64,000 nt of DNA, from positions 99,901,307 to 99,965,306 of the forward strand of contig OZ010800.1 of NCBI GenBank assembly GCA_963932465.1. Direction: 5' to 3'. Below the pieces are notes generated by a model. That model was not told the origin of the DNA. It did no database searches and saw nothing but the letters and a program-made list of their open reading frames with translations. The DNA comes from Maratus speciosus (lineage: Eukaryota; Arthropoda; Arachnida; Araneae; Salticidae). Shown piece after piece: positions 11,481 through 23,589 of this stretch; the stretch's first letter is position 1, and every line of letters starts with the position of its first letter. A program made the position numbers and the translations under genes.

Positions 11481-13166
11481 TTTTAACAGCGCAAAAGCGA
11501 CATTTATTTCAGACATGGACCAAACATATATTCACAGATAGAGTAAAATACAGTATCGAACTAGTGTAAATGCCCCTCTCTTAAATTGCTAAATTGAAAT
11601 AGGTGTTCGAAAGAAAAAAATCACCAACAGTGTAAAAATATTTACTAAAACGTTTACTTTATATTTCATTATTAAATACAGAAACATTATTTAACCCTTT
11701 ACGTCCTAAATTATGAATTCATGAAAATTTCTTCTTCTAAAGCATTTTTCGTGAATCGTTGAAAATAAATTGGAAGATTTACACAGACATTTAATAAATT
11801 TTAAAAGTACTTTAAAAATTAAAATTAATTAATTAATTTTGAATTTATAGGGATTTTGTTCAATATTTATAACACCACTCAAATAATTTATTTAAAATAT
11901 TTTGTGTAGTATTTTATAGAAATACTAGCAGGCTATGCCCGCTGCGCTGGTCAATATTTCCAAATGAACCTTGGATTAAACTAAATGGTGAATTTGAACT
12001 TGTATTTTAAACAATATGGATCTTCAGCTTGACCTTGCACATTACTGAAAACGATGCGAACGCCATTGCGATATAATGTTATCTTAAGCGTTGCACAAAA
12101 TTTAGCAATTAAGAAGTAATTGTTTTAGTTGATTATAAACAGCGCACTTATGGTCGGGTAATGAGACCGTTATGAAACAGGAATTAATACCTCTGTAACT
12201 AATCAACCTATAATGAAATCGTATATACTAACACCATTCCTAAAAGTCATGCAACAGGGCCACTTGTAACAAAATATGTTCTGTAGATTTTTTTAAAAAG
12301 GCTAAACTTTCATAATCAGGTTCACTTATTTTTTGAACTTTTACTGTTGCTCTATAACTAAGTACCCTTAAACAATATGTATACACTAAAACCTTTCCAA
12401 AATTATTACCTAACTAATTGTGGTATATCCTACGAAAGTATTATAAACAATCGGAATGAAATACAAATTTCCGTTGTAAATATATAGTAGATGATGATGA
12501 TGCGATTTTGTGTAATAAAATTCATAGTAAAGTTTTCGCTTCAAACATAAACGATGCTTTCAACATTAAAGCTAATACACCAATATGTGAAGTATCCGAT
12601 TACGGAAGGTTAACTTGAATTCTCATGAGCAACTACTCAAAGAAAAGTGAATATGTGGCTTTTGTGATACTTTTATGTCAGCCGGGCGCAGGTAATAAAG
12701 ATTGTTTTCATAGCATATTCTTATTTTATTATTTTCATTTAAAACACAAACCTTTCACTCATTTCATTTAAAATGCATGCCTTATACTAATTTCATTTAA
12801 AAAACTGAAAAGATAAACAATAACAGGAAATAATGCCATAATTAAAAACAAAAAAATATTTTTAATTTACATACGCAAAATGTAACTACTGCTACTGGGA
12901 ATTTTAAAAATGCTATCAGCGAGATGTGCGCACGATTGTTATAAATGTACCCATTTTTTCTTCTTATCCAGGAGCAATTTATAAATCACACAATATTATT
13001 CCAATTCCAATTTCTTTCATTGGGGAACCAATGACCGGAAAAAATGGAAAAAGACTCTTGTAGATTCTTCGGATGACGGCATCTGACGCCATAAACCGAG
13101 TTTATATATATGAAAATAATTTTTAAGTCGTTACAAACATTGCTTTCATACATAAATATTTTCATT

Positions 13167-13460
13167 GGTACTACTTGTTATCCCGTCGACCAATTTCGCC
13201 AAATTATATAAATCGCCAAACCATTCGCCAAATTATATAAATTGACATAATCTTTATTTTAAAGAACGAAATAACAAATAAATTAGTATAACATTAATAA
13301 AAATACAAATAAAACGTCGAAATTAAAATCACTTGATGACGTAAACACGTGTAGCTTGTTTAAATTCAAGTGAATTTGATATTTACGATCAACCATTATT
13401 GGCATTTAATCTTATAGTTTGACGATAGATTTTTGGTCGACGGAATATCTAAGTAGTACC
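13167..13460. mobile_element. MITE of 294 bp with 27-bp inverted ends
   Basis: The ends are GGTACTACTTGTTATCCCGT at the left and GGTACTACTTAGATATTCCG at the right (reverse-complemented), both followed by CGACCAA in register. Flanks TTTTCATT and TTTTCCATT suggest an 8-9-bp target duplication, as in Merlin- or hAT-type elements. No coding capacity. Confidence 0.62.
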
Positions 13461-15090
13461 TTTTCCATTTTTGTTAATTATAACGCTAAATTCTCAGTAA
13501 TTTTTTTCCTTTTATTTAACATAAAATCACTATTTGTAAAAAAAATTAAGATGCTTGCATTTTTATTTCAAACTCATAGAGCCGTTTTTATTTTTTAGCC
13601 AAAAGGGTTGATTTGAATTTTTTCCGCTGCTAGAGTAACGGATGTAATGATAGATATTTTTAGGTTTAGATGCCAAAGACACCGCCAAATTAGAAAAATA
13701 TGAAATGTGTCATGAACTGTTGGACTTATAAAAATTTATTTGGTAGCATTCGATTCAGCATACAAAACTACATTAAAATATGCTATCATTTGACGCATAA
13801 TTTTGATATTCGATTTTTTCCCTTCCCCGTGCAAAAACCATTAGGGGTGACACTTTAGAAAGTCCTTTCTTAGCAGAAGTCTATGTCATAAGAAGTATTT
13901 TTACCACGATTTTCAAGATTTTAGGTTCAGTAGTTTGCGCTGTGCGTTAATTAGTCCCCTAATCCAGACTTTATTTTATATACTGTATTAGATATTCCAT
14001 TTTGCGGTGAATCGATGATCGAAAATTAGTCCAATATCATTTGAAATATTACATAACAGAGGAGAAAGTACGAAGAAAGACGAAGAAGAAATGACGAATT
14101 ACAAAAGACTTGTATTTTTTTTTTCAAAATGTTGAATTTTTCGATAGTAATAACGTATTAAAACATAAATTTCCTTAAAAATTATCTTTATTTCCTAGAT
14201 TTCGAATCTGTGAATTTTCCTATAAATGAAATTGGCGATATGACTTGAGAAAAAATGAAATAAACAATAGATAATATTTGCTTATATAAAATGGGTAATA
14301 TTCGTTGATATGAGTTCGAGTTTATAAATATCACATGCTTTCGGAATTACGGCGAAAAACATTTTAAAAAGTATGAAATTATTTTACAATATGTATGTGT
14401 GGCAGAAATTCACACTGAAATTTAAGCATTCGATTCCATTTTTAAAATATTAACTGATATCTATATAAGTTACAATTGAATATGAAAATGTACTCAAAAA
14501 ATGATCTCTTTCACCTAAAAAAACACCATTTGTGAGAACATCCTCAAGCTAATGTCACGCTTATGCATTTTTGGCTTAAAATCACATTGTTTGGCGACAA
14601 AAGAAAAATAAAAAATTGTAAAGAAACAAATAGTAATTGCACATGTTACTCACAATTACATCTGCTTGTTTCTTCTTTAAGTCACGTGATGGGACAATTA
14701 GATATAAAAAAAAAGAAAGAAAAGAGCAGAACAGAAAGAAAATGTCGTTAAAATTTCATCTAATCAAACTTTCAGATTCGTTTCCATATCTAACGCAAGC
14801 GATAAAGAGCCAAATATTGCGTATCAAGTGTAATACTTCTTATTAAATTAATTTTTAAGCATTACAAATATTTCTTTCAGGTTTTGATTAAATGTTTCCG
14901 TTTTTTAATATTATCACTCACTAAAACGGATTTTCTTCTTCTTTTTTTCTTTTTTTTTTTCATTTAAATAAAATTAGTAACAATTTTTCTTTTATTTTTC
15001 GAGGTTTAATAGACGTTTCAATTTTTTTTTTTTATCAACGATGAATTTCGCCAAGAAATAAAATGGTAACCTTATCGCCCAAAATAACAG

Positions 15091-15266
15091 AATTTTCCGT
15101 CATAATTCTAAAACTAAAATAGGTAGAATAATGTGTTATAGCTTAAAACCTTCCCTGAAACAATACCTATCTAACGGTATAAGTTCCGTAAAAATCCATG
15201 CAGTAGAACTCGAAATCTAGGCGTTCGGAACGAAATTTCCGTTTGGATTTTATATATATAATAGAT
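15091..15266 (+). repeat. First copy of a 176-bp direct repeat, retroposon 3' tail
   Basis: The copy runs from AATTTTCCGTCATAATTCTA to a TATATATATAATAGAT tail and matches 15737-15912 at roughly nine of ten bases, without gaps. Ending in an AT-rich simple tail fits the 3' end of a non-LTR retroposon. Confidence 0.65.
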
Positions 15267-15736
15267 AATAGAATAGATAATAGATTTTATATATACATAA
15301 TAGAATAGATAATAGATTATGTGTTATGAACTATCTCAAAGTTTAAAACAGATCGCATTGTTAGATTTCCTAATTTTAACAATATCGCGTTATGTTAGTT
15401 CCACATTCCACCACCAGGGAGCGCACTCTATTCTTAACGAAAGCGTATCTGAACGAAACTCCTTCATGCAACCTTTCCGTAGATACATGAATCGGGAGGG
15501 TGGCGGTCTTAACCAATAATGTAAGATAATTGCTGAAATTACTACGAAAAATATGTTAAAAGGGCCCTACGCGGGCCCCTAATAGAGTTAGAGGAAATCG
15601 GAAAACGGCAAAATAATCGCGGGGAAAAGTTTGCTTGGGTGCTTCGGAGCTACTTTTGGCGCGAGATCTAAGCTCTACGACCAATAGGAGCCCAGATATT
15701 TAAGGAAATATGAAGTAGCAAAGTCCAATATAAAAG

Positions 15737-15912
15737 AATTTTCCGTAATAATTCTATAACTAATCTAGGTAGAATGATGTGTTATAGCTTAAAACCTTCC
15801 CTGCAACGATACCTATCTAACGGTATAAGTTCCGTAAAAATCCATGCGGTAGAACTCGAAATCTCGGCGTTCGGAACGAAATTTCCGTTTGCATTATATA
15901 TATATAATAGAT
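15737..15912 (+). repeat. Second copy of the 176-bp direct repeat
   Basis: This copy lies 646 bp downstream of the first in the same orientation. Between the two lies a GC-richer stretch (about 15400-15680) with GGGCCCTACGCGGGCCCC, a short palindrome. The arrangement suggests two 3' ends of one retroposon family, one inserted beside or inside the other. Confidence 0.65.
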
Positions 15913-17090
15913 TGTAGAAATATTATGTTCCTGCAATATAAATATAGAAATTATTCCAAACTGAGCCCCCCCCCCCGCCCCCCTCCACACACATACACAC
16001 CCTCAATCTATCAATGTCAAGAGAGATGATTCAAATGAAAAAGAAACCCTCCTTTTAAAAATATTTTTGTTTTGTGCAACCAATAATGCTTTTGGAGAAA
16101 GATAAAGTAAACTATATATAACTCATTCTATATTGTGTTATTCGCAAATCGATGTATTAATTGAATTTTATAACAATTTATTTTAATGGTACTTTAAAGT
16201 ACTGTCGGTGAATAAAGTGTTAAGTCATAGCAATATATGTGTATAGATATCGCATAGGCCTATGATAACATAAATATTTGCTAAAATAATACATAAACCA
16301 AAGTAAGAAAATTTCATAAGTGTAGGATGGTAGACCCGAACGGTTTAAATATATTTATTGTATAAATCTTATTCACGATTAATCACATTTATTTTTCATT
16401 AATTTTCGTGTAAAGTTCAGTCCTTTGCAAAGGATATTGGAGAAATACCATTAGTTATTAGAAAAGTTTAAATCATTCTGTCACCTGACAGATGTCAGAT
16501 TTACTAGCATGCACATTCATTAGTTTTCTAACTAACAAATTTAATACCCTTAATGATCGTGTTCAAAAGACAACTGCGGCTAATGCTAATACATTTAGTA
16601 CTAAACATGATGTATTTAAAATAACTCAGTATAAAGTAACTGAATATGTGTATAATGATTCCAAAGGACATTTATCACTACATGTTGCAAATGACAAGAC
16701 TTTAGTTCAAAACGTAATTTTTAAGAGACTGCTATAATTTTTTTAAAGAGATGATTTTAGCTTAAAACTAATTTAATTTTATAAATACAGCTTAATTGTA
16801 ACATTCTGTGCTAAATTTCAAAGATTGTTTAATTGAAATACACAGTTACAAAAATATTTTTGTTATAAAAAGGAAAAAAAAAAATAGATTATTTTTTTTT
16901 TTCAGTCCTGAAAAAACAGAAATGAAATAATCTCAAGAAACATAATAAAATTCTAAAAATACATTGCACATTCTGGGATTTATAAATTTAGTATTTCAGA
17001 TTATTTTTTATTATTTTTAACACGTGCTGTAGAATAAAAAGTGAACTGAGAATATATTTTTAATAAAAGGTTGTCTAAATCGAATACAAG

Positions 17091-17842
17091 TTAAACGACC
17101 CTAATTTAACCCGAGAGAACTCGCTAGTGAGAATGCCCAATTGCTTTTCTTTTACTTTACATTAATATAATATCAACATTTTTTGGTTGCCTTAGTACTT
17201 TTATTCACAAAATAGGTAAAATAATTGAAAAACATTTTGAAATTTTAATTAAAATGAAAAATGATTTAAATAAGAGTCTTAAAAAAGTACGACTGTGAGA
17301 GAAAATCTCATGCAGCGAGTTCTCCCGGGTTAAAATTGTCTACAGACGAAACTGTTGGTCAAAAGGGTGTACAATTTTGTAACGAACATAATAAAAGAAT
17401 GGGAATTTGTTTGAGAGGGAAAACATTTTGTTCAAAATTTCGACACGAAAGGGCGTATTTTAATGAATTGCACATTTTTTAAAGTTTTTACGTTTTATTT
17501 TTCCCATATTACATAAGAGAAGTATACACACCACCCCCTAAAAAAATGAAGCGTAAAAACTTTTAAAAATTATTGATGTTCGATTTGAACGGGCCGTACA
17601 AAGTCTGAAAAAATAAATCCTCCTACGGCAGCAGCTATTTTTGTTTTGTCAGAGCTGAGATCTAGTATTAAATGGGCTGTGGTTAAATGTGTGATTTATT
17701 AAAAAACGCCCTCTAGTGTCGAAATTTTGACCTTTTTTTTGCTCAAACAGATTCCCATTCCTTTATTATGTTTGTCACAAAATTTTAAAATTATCTGACC
17801 AATAGTTTTGTATGCAGACAATTTTAACGTAGGGTCGTTTAA
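17091..17842. mobile_element. Fold-back element with arms of about 190 bp
   Basis: The left arm starts TTAAACGACCCT and the right arm ends AGGGTCGTTTAA. The arms share AACATAATAAA-GAATGGGAA and AAATTTCGACAC in inverted order. The left arm is interrupted by the MITE at 17110-17329; without it the element is about 530 bp. No coding capacity. Confidence 0.72.
17110..17329. mobile_element. TTAA-flanked MITE nested in the fold-back arm
   Basis: Inverted ends CCCGAGAGAACTCGCT and CCCGGGAGAACTCGCT (right end reverse-complemented), 220 bp, exact TTAA on both sides (17106-17109 and 17330-17333). The opposite arm of the host element still shows the uninterrupted target, CCCTACGTTAAAATTGTC. Confidence 0.85.
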
Positions 17843-18427
17843 TTATGGACACATTGTATATACACTTAAATTACAAAAATATTTTCGATATGTAGTAGGT
17901 CTGTTTACATTCCTAAAATTCATAATAATTTAACACATTGCCATATCGAAATGCAGTTTGCCCCATAAAATTTGTCAAAGAGGTCCGTTTTCAATAGAAA
18001 TTGAAAGAAAACTGCCCAAATACTCACTGAATCATTTTTCTACGAACATTTCTACAATTTGCGGCAATCTGAAGTAAATCCGTATTTAAGCATGTGAATT
18101 TGTTATATTTTATGAATGGTTAAAATGTGAACAGACTTATTACATTTCTTGAACTACGGTTAATTTCGCCTAACAAATGTAGACTACTTGAAAATGCTTA
18201 TGCAAACAGTATTCTAATATGCATTTTTTTTAGTTTTTCTGAATATGTGAAATCCGAACTTACTTATGTGTCACTTTAAAATATTTATTTTCGAAATAAA
18301 AGTCACAAGACGAAATGCAATATGTCACCTTGATTCAATAAAAAAAAAAGTACACAAATAATGAAATTTAAAAAGCTCATTGTTTTAATTAAAAAAAAAA
18401 ATAATAATAATATAGATTTTGCAAGTT

Positions 18428-19990
18428 AAGGGGACCGTGGACCTTTAGTCGATCAAAAATCGTCCCTAAAGTACACTGGTTATCAAAAATTAAGGAAAAG
18501 TCACAAAATGCTAATTTTCAAATACGCGAACACTCAAAAGGAAATAATATAATTCGAGTAATTACCATCTGTACATCACAGCTAGCCCATATAACATCTC
18601 ATTCATGTCACACATGGTCACAAGAGTCACAGTCACTACGGTGAAGCAAAAAAAAATAGGAAATTCCATACATCTCATTATGAGTCTCAAATGATCACTA
18701 TATGTGACTCCACTGAGAAGTCAATGTGACTGCTGCCTTGTGACGAATCACCAGGTGACTTTACAATGAAATTAAATTGTGACTCTCATGTGACTGTCAT
18801 TTTGAGACCCAATTGCATAATCATCATGAACGTTGCATTATGATAAGTTACCAAATAATATCATATTATAGTCACATGGAGACTTTTCCCAAAAGAGCAC
18901 AATGGCGACTTCACAGTCGTCTCTCTGTCACCTGAAAGTCATCATGTGACTTTAATGTGGCATTATTTGGTAACTTATCACAATTCAGCGTTCACGATGA
19001 CTTTGAAATTGAGTGTACAAATGACAGTCACATGAGAGTCACTGTAACTACACTGTAAAGTCATATGGTGACTCATCCCAAAGCAGCAGTCACAGTGACG
19101 TCTCAGTGGAGTCATATATAGTGATCATTTGAGACTCATAATGAGATGTATGGAATTTCCTATTTTTCTGTTTACCGTAGTGACTGGGATATTTGTGACC
19201 ATGTGTGACATGAATGAGATGTTATATGGACTAGCTGTGTTGTAGAGATTGTAATTACTTGAATTATATTATTTCCTTTTGAGTGTTCGCGTATTTGAAA
19301 ATTAGCATTTTGTAACTTTTCTTTAATTTTTGATAACCAGTGTAAAACATTAGTTTTGAGCAGATAATTGTTCTCCAGTTTATTCTGATCCATTTGCCAA
19401 AAAAAAAAAAGAATGTAGATGCGATTAGCTTTTGTTTCAAGCATTTGAATTTTATAAAATAGATATTAATCAACTTTAAATGTGCTTTTCTCAAAACTGA
19501 TTTTTCAATGTTTTTAGATTTTGAAATTCTCCTGGCGTCGTATTTTTTTATCAAAATTCATAAAATTAATAAGGAAGAACAATTATTTGTTTACAAAGGA
19601 ACTAAGCATGCATTTTGAAATTAGACTGCATTAAGATAATTAAATTTGATTTTTATCTTATTAAAAGACAAAATTTGATAAAGATTGATATGAAATTAAG
19701 AAAAAAAATCTAAAAAATGAACTATACGAGAGATAAAAAAATCGATGATTATATTTGTTTTTGACAGAGATTTAAGTGATTAAAATGCAAAAGCAAGAAA
19801 ATATCTCAAAAATGAAGACACCCAGAGCATTTTAAAATTTTGTTTTACTTTTTAAATCTTAAAATAATGATAAGTTTGGAAATTTCTTTTAAGGTGATTT
19901 ATATACTTTTGATGAAATGTATATGTGCACAAAAATTTGTATTTCTATGATGAAAAAATTAAAAAAAAATTTAACGTCAACCGTCCCCTT
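18428..19990. mobile_element. Outer DNA element carrying a long hairpin
   Basis: AAGGGGACCGTGGAC at 18428 and its inverted partner AAGGGGACGGTTGAC at the right end (19990) match at 13 of 15 positions. Between them lie the 872-bp palindrome and about 640 bp of AT-rich sequence with no recognised gene. The short ends make this outer frame less certain than the palindrome itself. Confidence 0.45.
18472..19343. repeat. 872-bp near-perfect palindrome
   Basis: TACACTGGTTATCAAAAATT at the left is answered by AATTTTTGATAACCAGTGTA at the right end, and the pairing continues for roughly 430 bp per arm to a centre near 18908. Many short GTCAC/GTGAC words occur in both arms. One strand would fold into a very long hairpin. 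Open frames here are by-products of the repeat and encode nothing I recognise. Confidence 0.82.
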
Positions 19991-20012
19991 GAAAAACATA
20001 TATATATATAAT

Positions 20013-20678
20013 GTGCGTCTAAATTGTTCAGTGAATGGATGAATACTCATAAACAACGAATGTCAAAAACGAGACCTTTAACTTGCGCATATAGAGACCA
20101 ATGAAGAGACTGCAAGTAGCAAGAAACAAAAGAAACCAAGGCATAATAGTCTTTTTTATGCAGTCGAAAGGTGTATACTTGAAAACTCGTGTCATATTGA
20201 AATGAAGCAAAGGATAAACGTAAAGTTTTGCTACAAATTGAAAAAACCGCCACAGAAACGCATGCAATGTTAGTAAAGGTGTACGGAACAGACGTAGAGA
20301 GCAAAAAATGAGCGTTCGACGTTTAACCGTTTTCGGGAGAGAAAGGAAACCATGGATGATGAACCACCTTCAGGTCGACCTTCAACATGTGTGACGACAG
20401 ACAACATCGAGAGGGTGCGACTGATGCTGTTAAACAATCGCCGACTGTCTTTGCGATGTATATAGGAGGAATTGGCAAGGACAGTACCATTGTGTGACAT
20501 ATGTGTTTCGATCGATCCTAAAAGAAGACTTCGCTGACCCATTCCTGCAGCTTTGTCAATGATGTCATAAGTGTATTGTGGCCAACGGATGTTACTTTGA
20601 GGGTGATTAAGGGTTTTTTGTTCCCATGTATTGAATTATTTTTGTTATGCTTCCATTCACCTAACATTTTTGACGCAC
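20013..20678. mobile_element. Mariner internal-deletion derivative, 666 bp
   Basis: Inverted ends GTGCGTCTAAATTGTTCAGT and GTGCGTCAAAAATGTTAGGT (right end reverse-complemented), both followed by GAATGGA. The element keeps the first third of the transposase gene and its last dozen codons, so the middle was deleted. Confidence 0.8.
20202..20610 (+). pseudogene. Mariner transposase with the catalytic middle deleted
   Basis: From the ATG at 20202 one reads MKQRINVKFCYKLKKTATET, then the first helix-turn-helix part HAMLVKVYGTDVE. After frame changes the linker EPPSGRPS and a second helix-turn-helix with NIERVRLMLLNNRRLSLRCI follow. The reading then jumps near 20545-20570 to the typical C-terminus CIVANGCYFEGD and a stop at 20610. 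All three catalytic Asp blocks (D-E-K-W-V, H-D-N, S-P-D-L) are absent. The retained part is the DNA-binding half, now also broken by stops and frameshifts, so no repressor-like protein is made from it as it stands. Confidence 0.82.
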
Positions 20679-20692
20679 CTTATATGCGCATG

Positions 20693-20940
20693 TTATTTAA
20701 AATGTCTTAGTACTTTCGGCCTGCAATTTCCACGGCCATCGTCAGACAATATTTTTATTATTAACTGCTCTTCCATTCATACAAATGCATCACTTCGATT
20801 GAATTACAGACCCTCCCATTTCAATCGAAGTGACGTATTTGTATGAATGAAACAGCAATTAATAATAAAAACATTCTCTGGCGATGGCTGCGGGAATTGC
20901 AGACCGAAAATACTAAGACATTTCAAATAAAATGTATATA
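20693..20940. repeat. 248-bp fold-back MITE
   Basis: TTATTTAAAATGTCTTAG at the left and its inverted partner TTATTTGAAATGTCTTAG at the right. Arms of about 115 bp pair at about nine in ten bases, including CATTCATACAAAT near the centre. The flanking short (TTA)n run is at 20985-21010. Confidence 0.8.
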
Positions 20941-22440
20941 TTTATTTGTAACATATATACATGTAATTAATACTTATAATATTTGTATTATTATTATTAT
21001 TATTATTATTTTGTTGCATTTTATGTAAATTAACGAGCTTTTTTAATTTCATATGGGATATATTGTATTTATTTTCTTTTTCCACAAAAAAGGTTGAAAC
21101 TTTTATAAGTCTTTTGTGTCAAATCGAACACCTATACGACATTTTGTTACTATTTTACGAATATTTATTAATGTAAATTTGGGATGGCCTGTTTATCTAA
21201 TATAAACAGAATCTTTCATTTTCTAATTACAGTTACTATTATTTGACAGATATTTAACAGAAATTTATGATGCTGCTTATTCTCTCTAGTGTTACTGAAC
21301 TAGATTAATGTCTTATAAATGTAACCAGTGTTACATTTCTGATATATTACTTGTATGTGTAATGTCAATAAATACAGTTTTATTCGGTAGCAAAGTACAT
21401 TTTATGTAAAGAAGGTTTTTTATAGTATTAAAAAGATTCTTACACCGACAGATGCAACGTGGCTTAAACCTTGGTCCGTAACATCACCAGGTATGAGAAT
21501 GTACATTTTCTATGTATCGAGATATATTCTAATGTTAATTTTCATTGCTTATTATATTTTTATAAAGGGATAAATATAAAATTTCTTTTTACGTAATATG
21601 AGTAATTTGAACCTCTCATTTAATTACTATTTATGAGTGTTATGTTAAAAATGGCGAATTCAAAATAATATTCATTCTAATTACAGTGAAAGCAAAAAAT
21701 ATCTTGATACTCAAGCCACAATATCATTGTTCATAGCTTTTATTTTACGTTCCCCTGCTTTAAATAGAAGAGGCGGGAGAGAGTTTCCATCGCGCATTGG
21801 TCACGTTCCATGGTGGCCCTTGCATCTTGAGATGGCTCAGTTTTCTCCCCTTTATTTATTTATTTATTTTGTTCTGGTAGTGGTTTGAAAAGAGGGCTTT
21901 ATATTTTTTTTCCAATGTCTGTCAAGATTTATTTTTGCATGTGCTGTCTAATTCGTAAAGTAAAATAAATTACTTTTATGTTTCATTCTTATTCTTTTCC
22001 ATTTCAATGTAATTAAAAAATCAAATTGAGCACTAAACCATGAGTTCACACATTTTTAATGTGTGCAGTAGGAATATTTTATCATTGAAATAAGAAAAAT
22101 ATTTTTGCAAAGAAAGTTTGTTACGTGTAAATTTGATAGGATTAAATCTAGAGAAATAATTCTTAATAGAAAATTCAAACTTTTAAATTCCTCGCCTTTA
22201 TATACATCCGCAAAGTAAGAGATATATCTCTTACAAGAAAAAAATAAATATACTCTTAAGTTGGTTACCTATATAACATAATAGATACATAAATCACACT
22301 TAATATAAATTAATAATTTAAATTAATTTACTGACATTATTATAATTATCCTTGATAAGTGAAGTTAAAGTCATTGATGAAGAAGATTGATTTATTTCTT
22401 ATCACGACATATACCCGTCACTAATTAAAAGGAATTTCAT
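20941..22440. other. AT-rich stretch with one GC-richer island
   Basis: Nothing coding is recognised. A (TTA)n microsatellite lies at about 20985-21010. A GC-richer patch at 21755-21845 stands out and is followed by a (TTTA)n run; see findings. Confidence 0.4.
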
Positions 22441-22445
22441 TATGA

Positions 22446-22997
22446 GCCACCGATATGCTATTTCTTTCTTTCAGAAATTAAAGTTCGGTCTCCAAAAAAT
22501 AACGTTCCGTTGTATAATCCAGCCATGAAACAAAGCAGATGTTACATTGTACTGTTAATTACTCTACTGCATTTTTTTTAACTTCTAAGCATCAGGCATT
22601 TTAAATTTTTATACCGTGGTATTCCGGAAAAAAGTACTTTCTAACGCAATTTGTTTGAAAACTGCATCTCAATTTATTTTTGAGATATTAATTTTTTCGT
22701 TGTTATTAGCACCATTTGTTTAATTTTGGCAACTCAAGTACTCAATTTTTGTAGAAAGAAAAGCACAAATAGTTGAAAAATAGTAATTATATATTTTTGT
22801 TGCCATTTCCATCCAAAATACTGAAAAATATGTAATTAAAATGCATGCTATTTTTGAAAAATATAAATGACTGATGCCTGATAAAATATTGAGCTACTAT
22901 AAACTATATTTAATTTAATTACCTATATCACAGATAAAGGATGGCATGTGACTCATTAGATAGCCGATTTATTTGTCGAGTTTCTTGAGTGACATCT

Positions 22998-23032
<35 letters not shown>

Positions 23033-23285
23033 TTTGTGTATTATTTAGCGATATTGACGTCATATGAATACTTTACTGTAGATGTTGTTTAAGACTGGAT
23101 CATCCAAGAGGGATTCTTCAGAGGCTGCGAGTGACATAATTTTATATAAAATAAAAGCGTGTCTTTTAAGTCTTGAAACTGAAATAGGTTTTGTATTATC
23201 TATATTTATAAACACACATATATATTTATATATTTTCATCGGGGGAGACACTAAATTCTGAAAAAGCAGAATTCCTGTTTTCTAT
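22446..23285 (+). mobile_element. Helitron-like non-autonomous element, copy 1
   Basis: The repeat starts near CCGATATGCTATTTCTTTC and ends in the hairpin AATTCTG-AAAAAG-CAGAATT at 23254-23273, followed after eight bases by CTAT. A 3' hairpin close upstream of CTRR is the mark of Helitrons, which transpose by a rolling-circle route and make no target duplication. Copies 2 and 3 in this window define the ends. A run of about 31 T lies inside at 22999-23029. No coding capacity. Confidence 0.62.
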
Positions 23286-23589
23286 TTTAATCATCTGTTA
23301 GATTTACAAAAAATGGCATGTGTTGAAATAAATGATAATTTGTTGAAATAAATGATAATTTGTTTGTATAAATGTTCAATTGATTGATAAATATTATCCA
23401 TAAGACAAAAATCCTTTTCTAATATAATTCCTTTTATCAGATTTCATTAGACGACACAAATTATAAATTTACGCTGCCTAGGAAAATATATTTATTACTT
23501 TTATCTAACTTACTTTTCACAGACATTATTACAAGAGAGATTTGGCTATCAATTATTATATCTTAATTACTTTTAGGATAGTTTAACCC

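Larger units (their letters stand above)
11925..15914. mobile_element. Nested block of retroposon-derived sequence inside copy A
   Basis: The block starts CTAGCAGGCTATGCCCGCTG and ends in TATATATATAATAGATTG. TAGAAATA stands directly before it (11917-11924) and again after it (15915-15922), which fits an 8-bp target duplication. Its first kilobase has the look of arthropod non-LTR retroposon or SINE fragments, with a simple GATGATGATG tail near 12490. It has no reading frame I recognise. It may be several insertions rather than one. Confidence 0.5.
11695..16219. mobile_element. TTAA element, copy A, split by a large nested insertion
   Basis: Left end CCCTTTACGTCCTAAATTAT and right end (reverse-complemented) CACTTTATTCACCGACAG, both with TTAA outside (11691-11694 and 16220-16223). 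The outer parts, 11695-11924 and about 15915-16219, match the outer parts of copy B at 24950-26102, including a shared C-rich run near 15965. The 4 kb between them is later insertion. Confidence 0.68.

Noticed and set aside
16492..16737. Plus-strand open frame of 81 codons starting MSDLLACTFISFLT
   Set aside because: It is open with ordinary-looking residues, but I recognise no motif, it has no splice-like borders, and it lies just outside the right end of a TTAA element in AT-rich sequence.
23001..23029. Long T runs (also 1386, 46843, 63330) as transcription terminators
   Set aside because: Simple mononucleotide runs are common in this sequence and no pol III gene ends at them.
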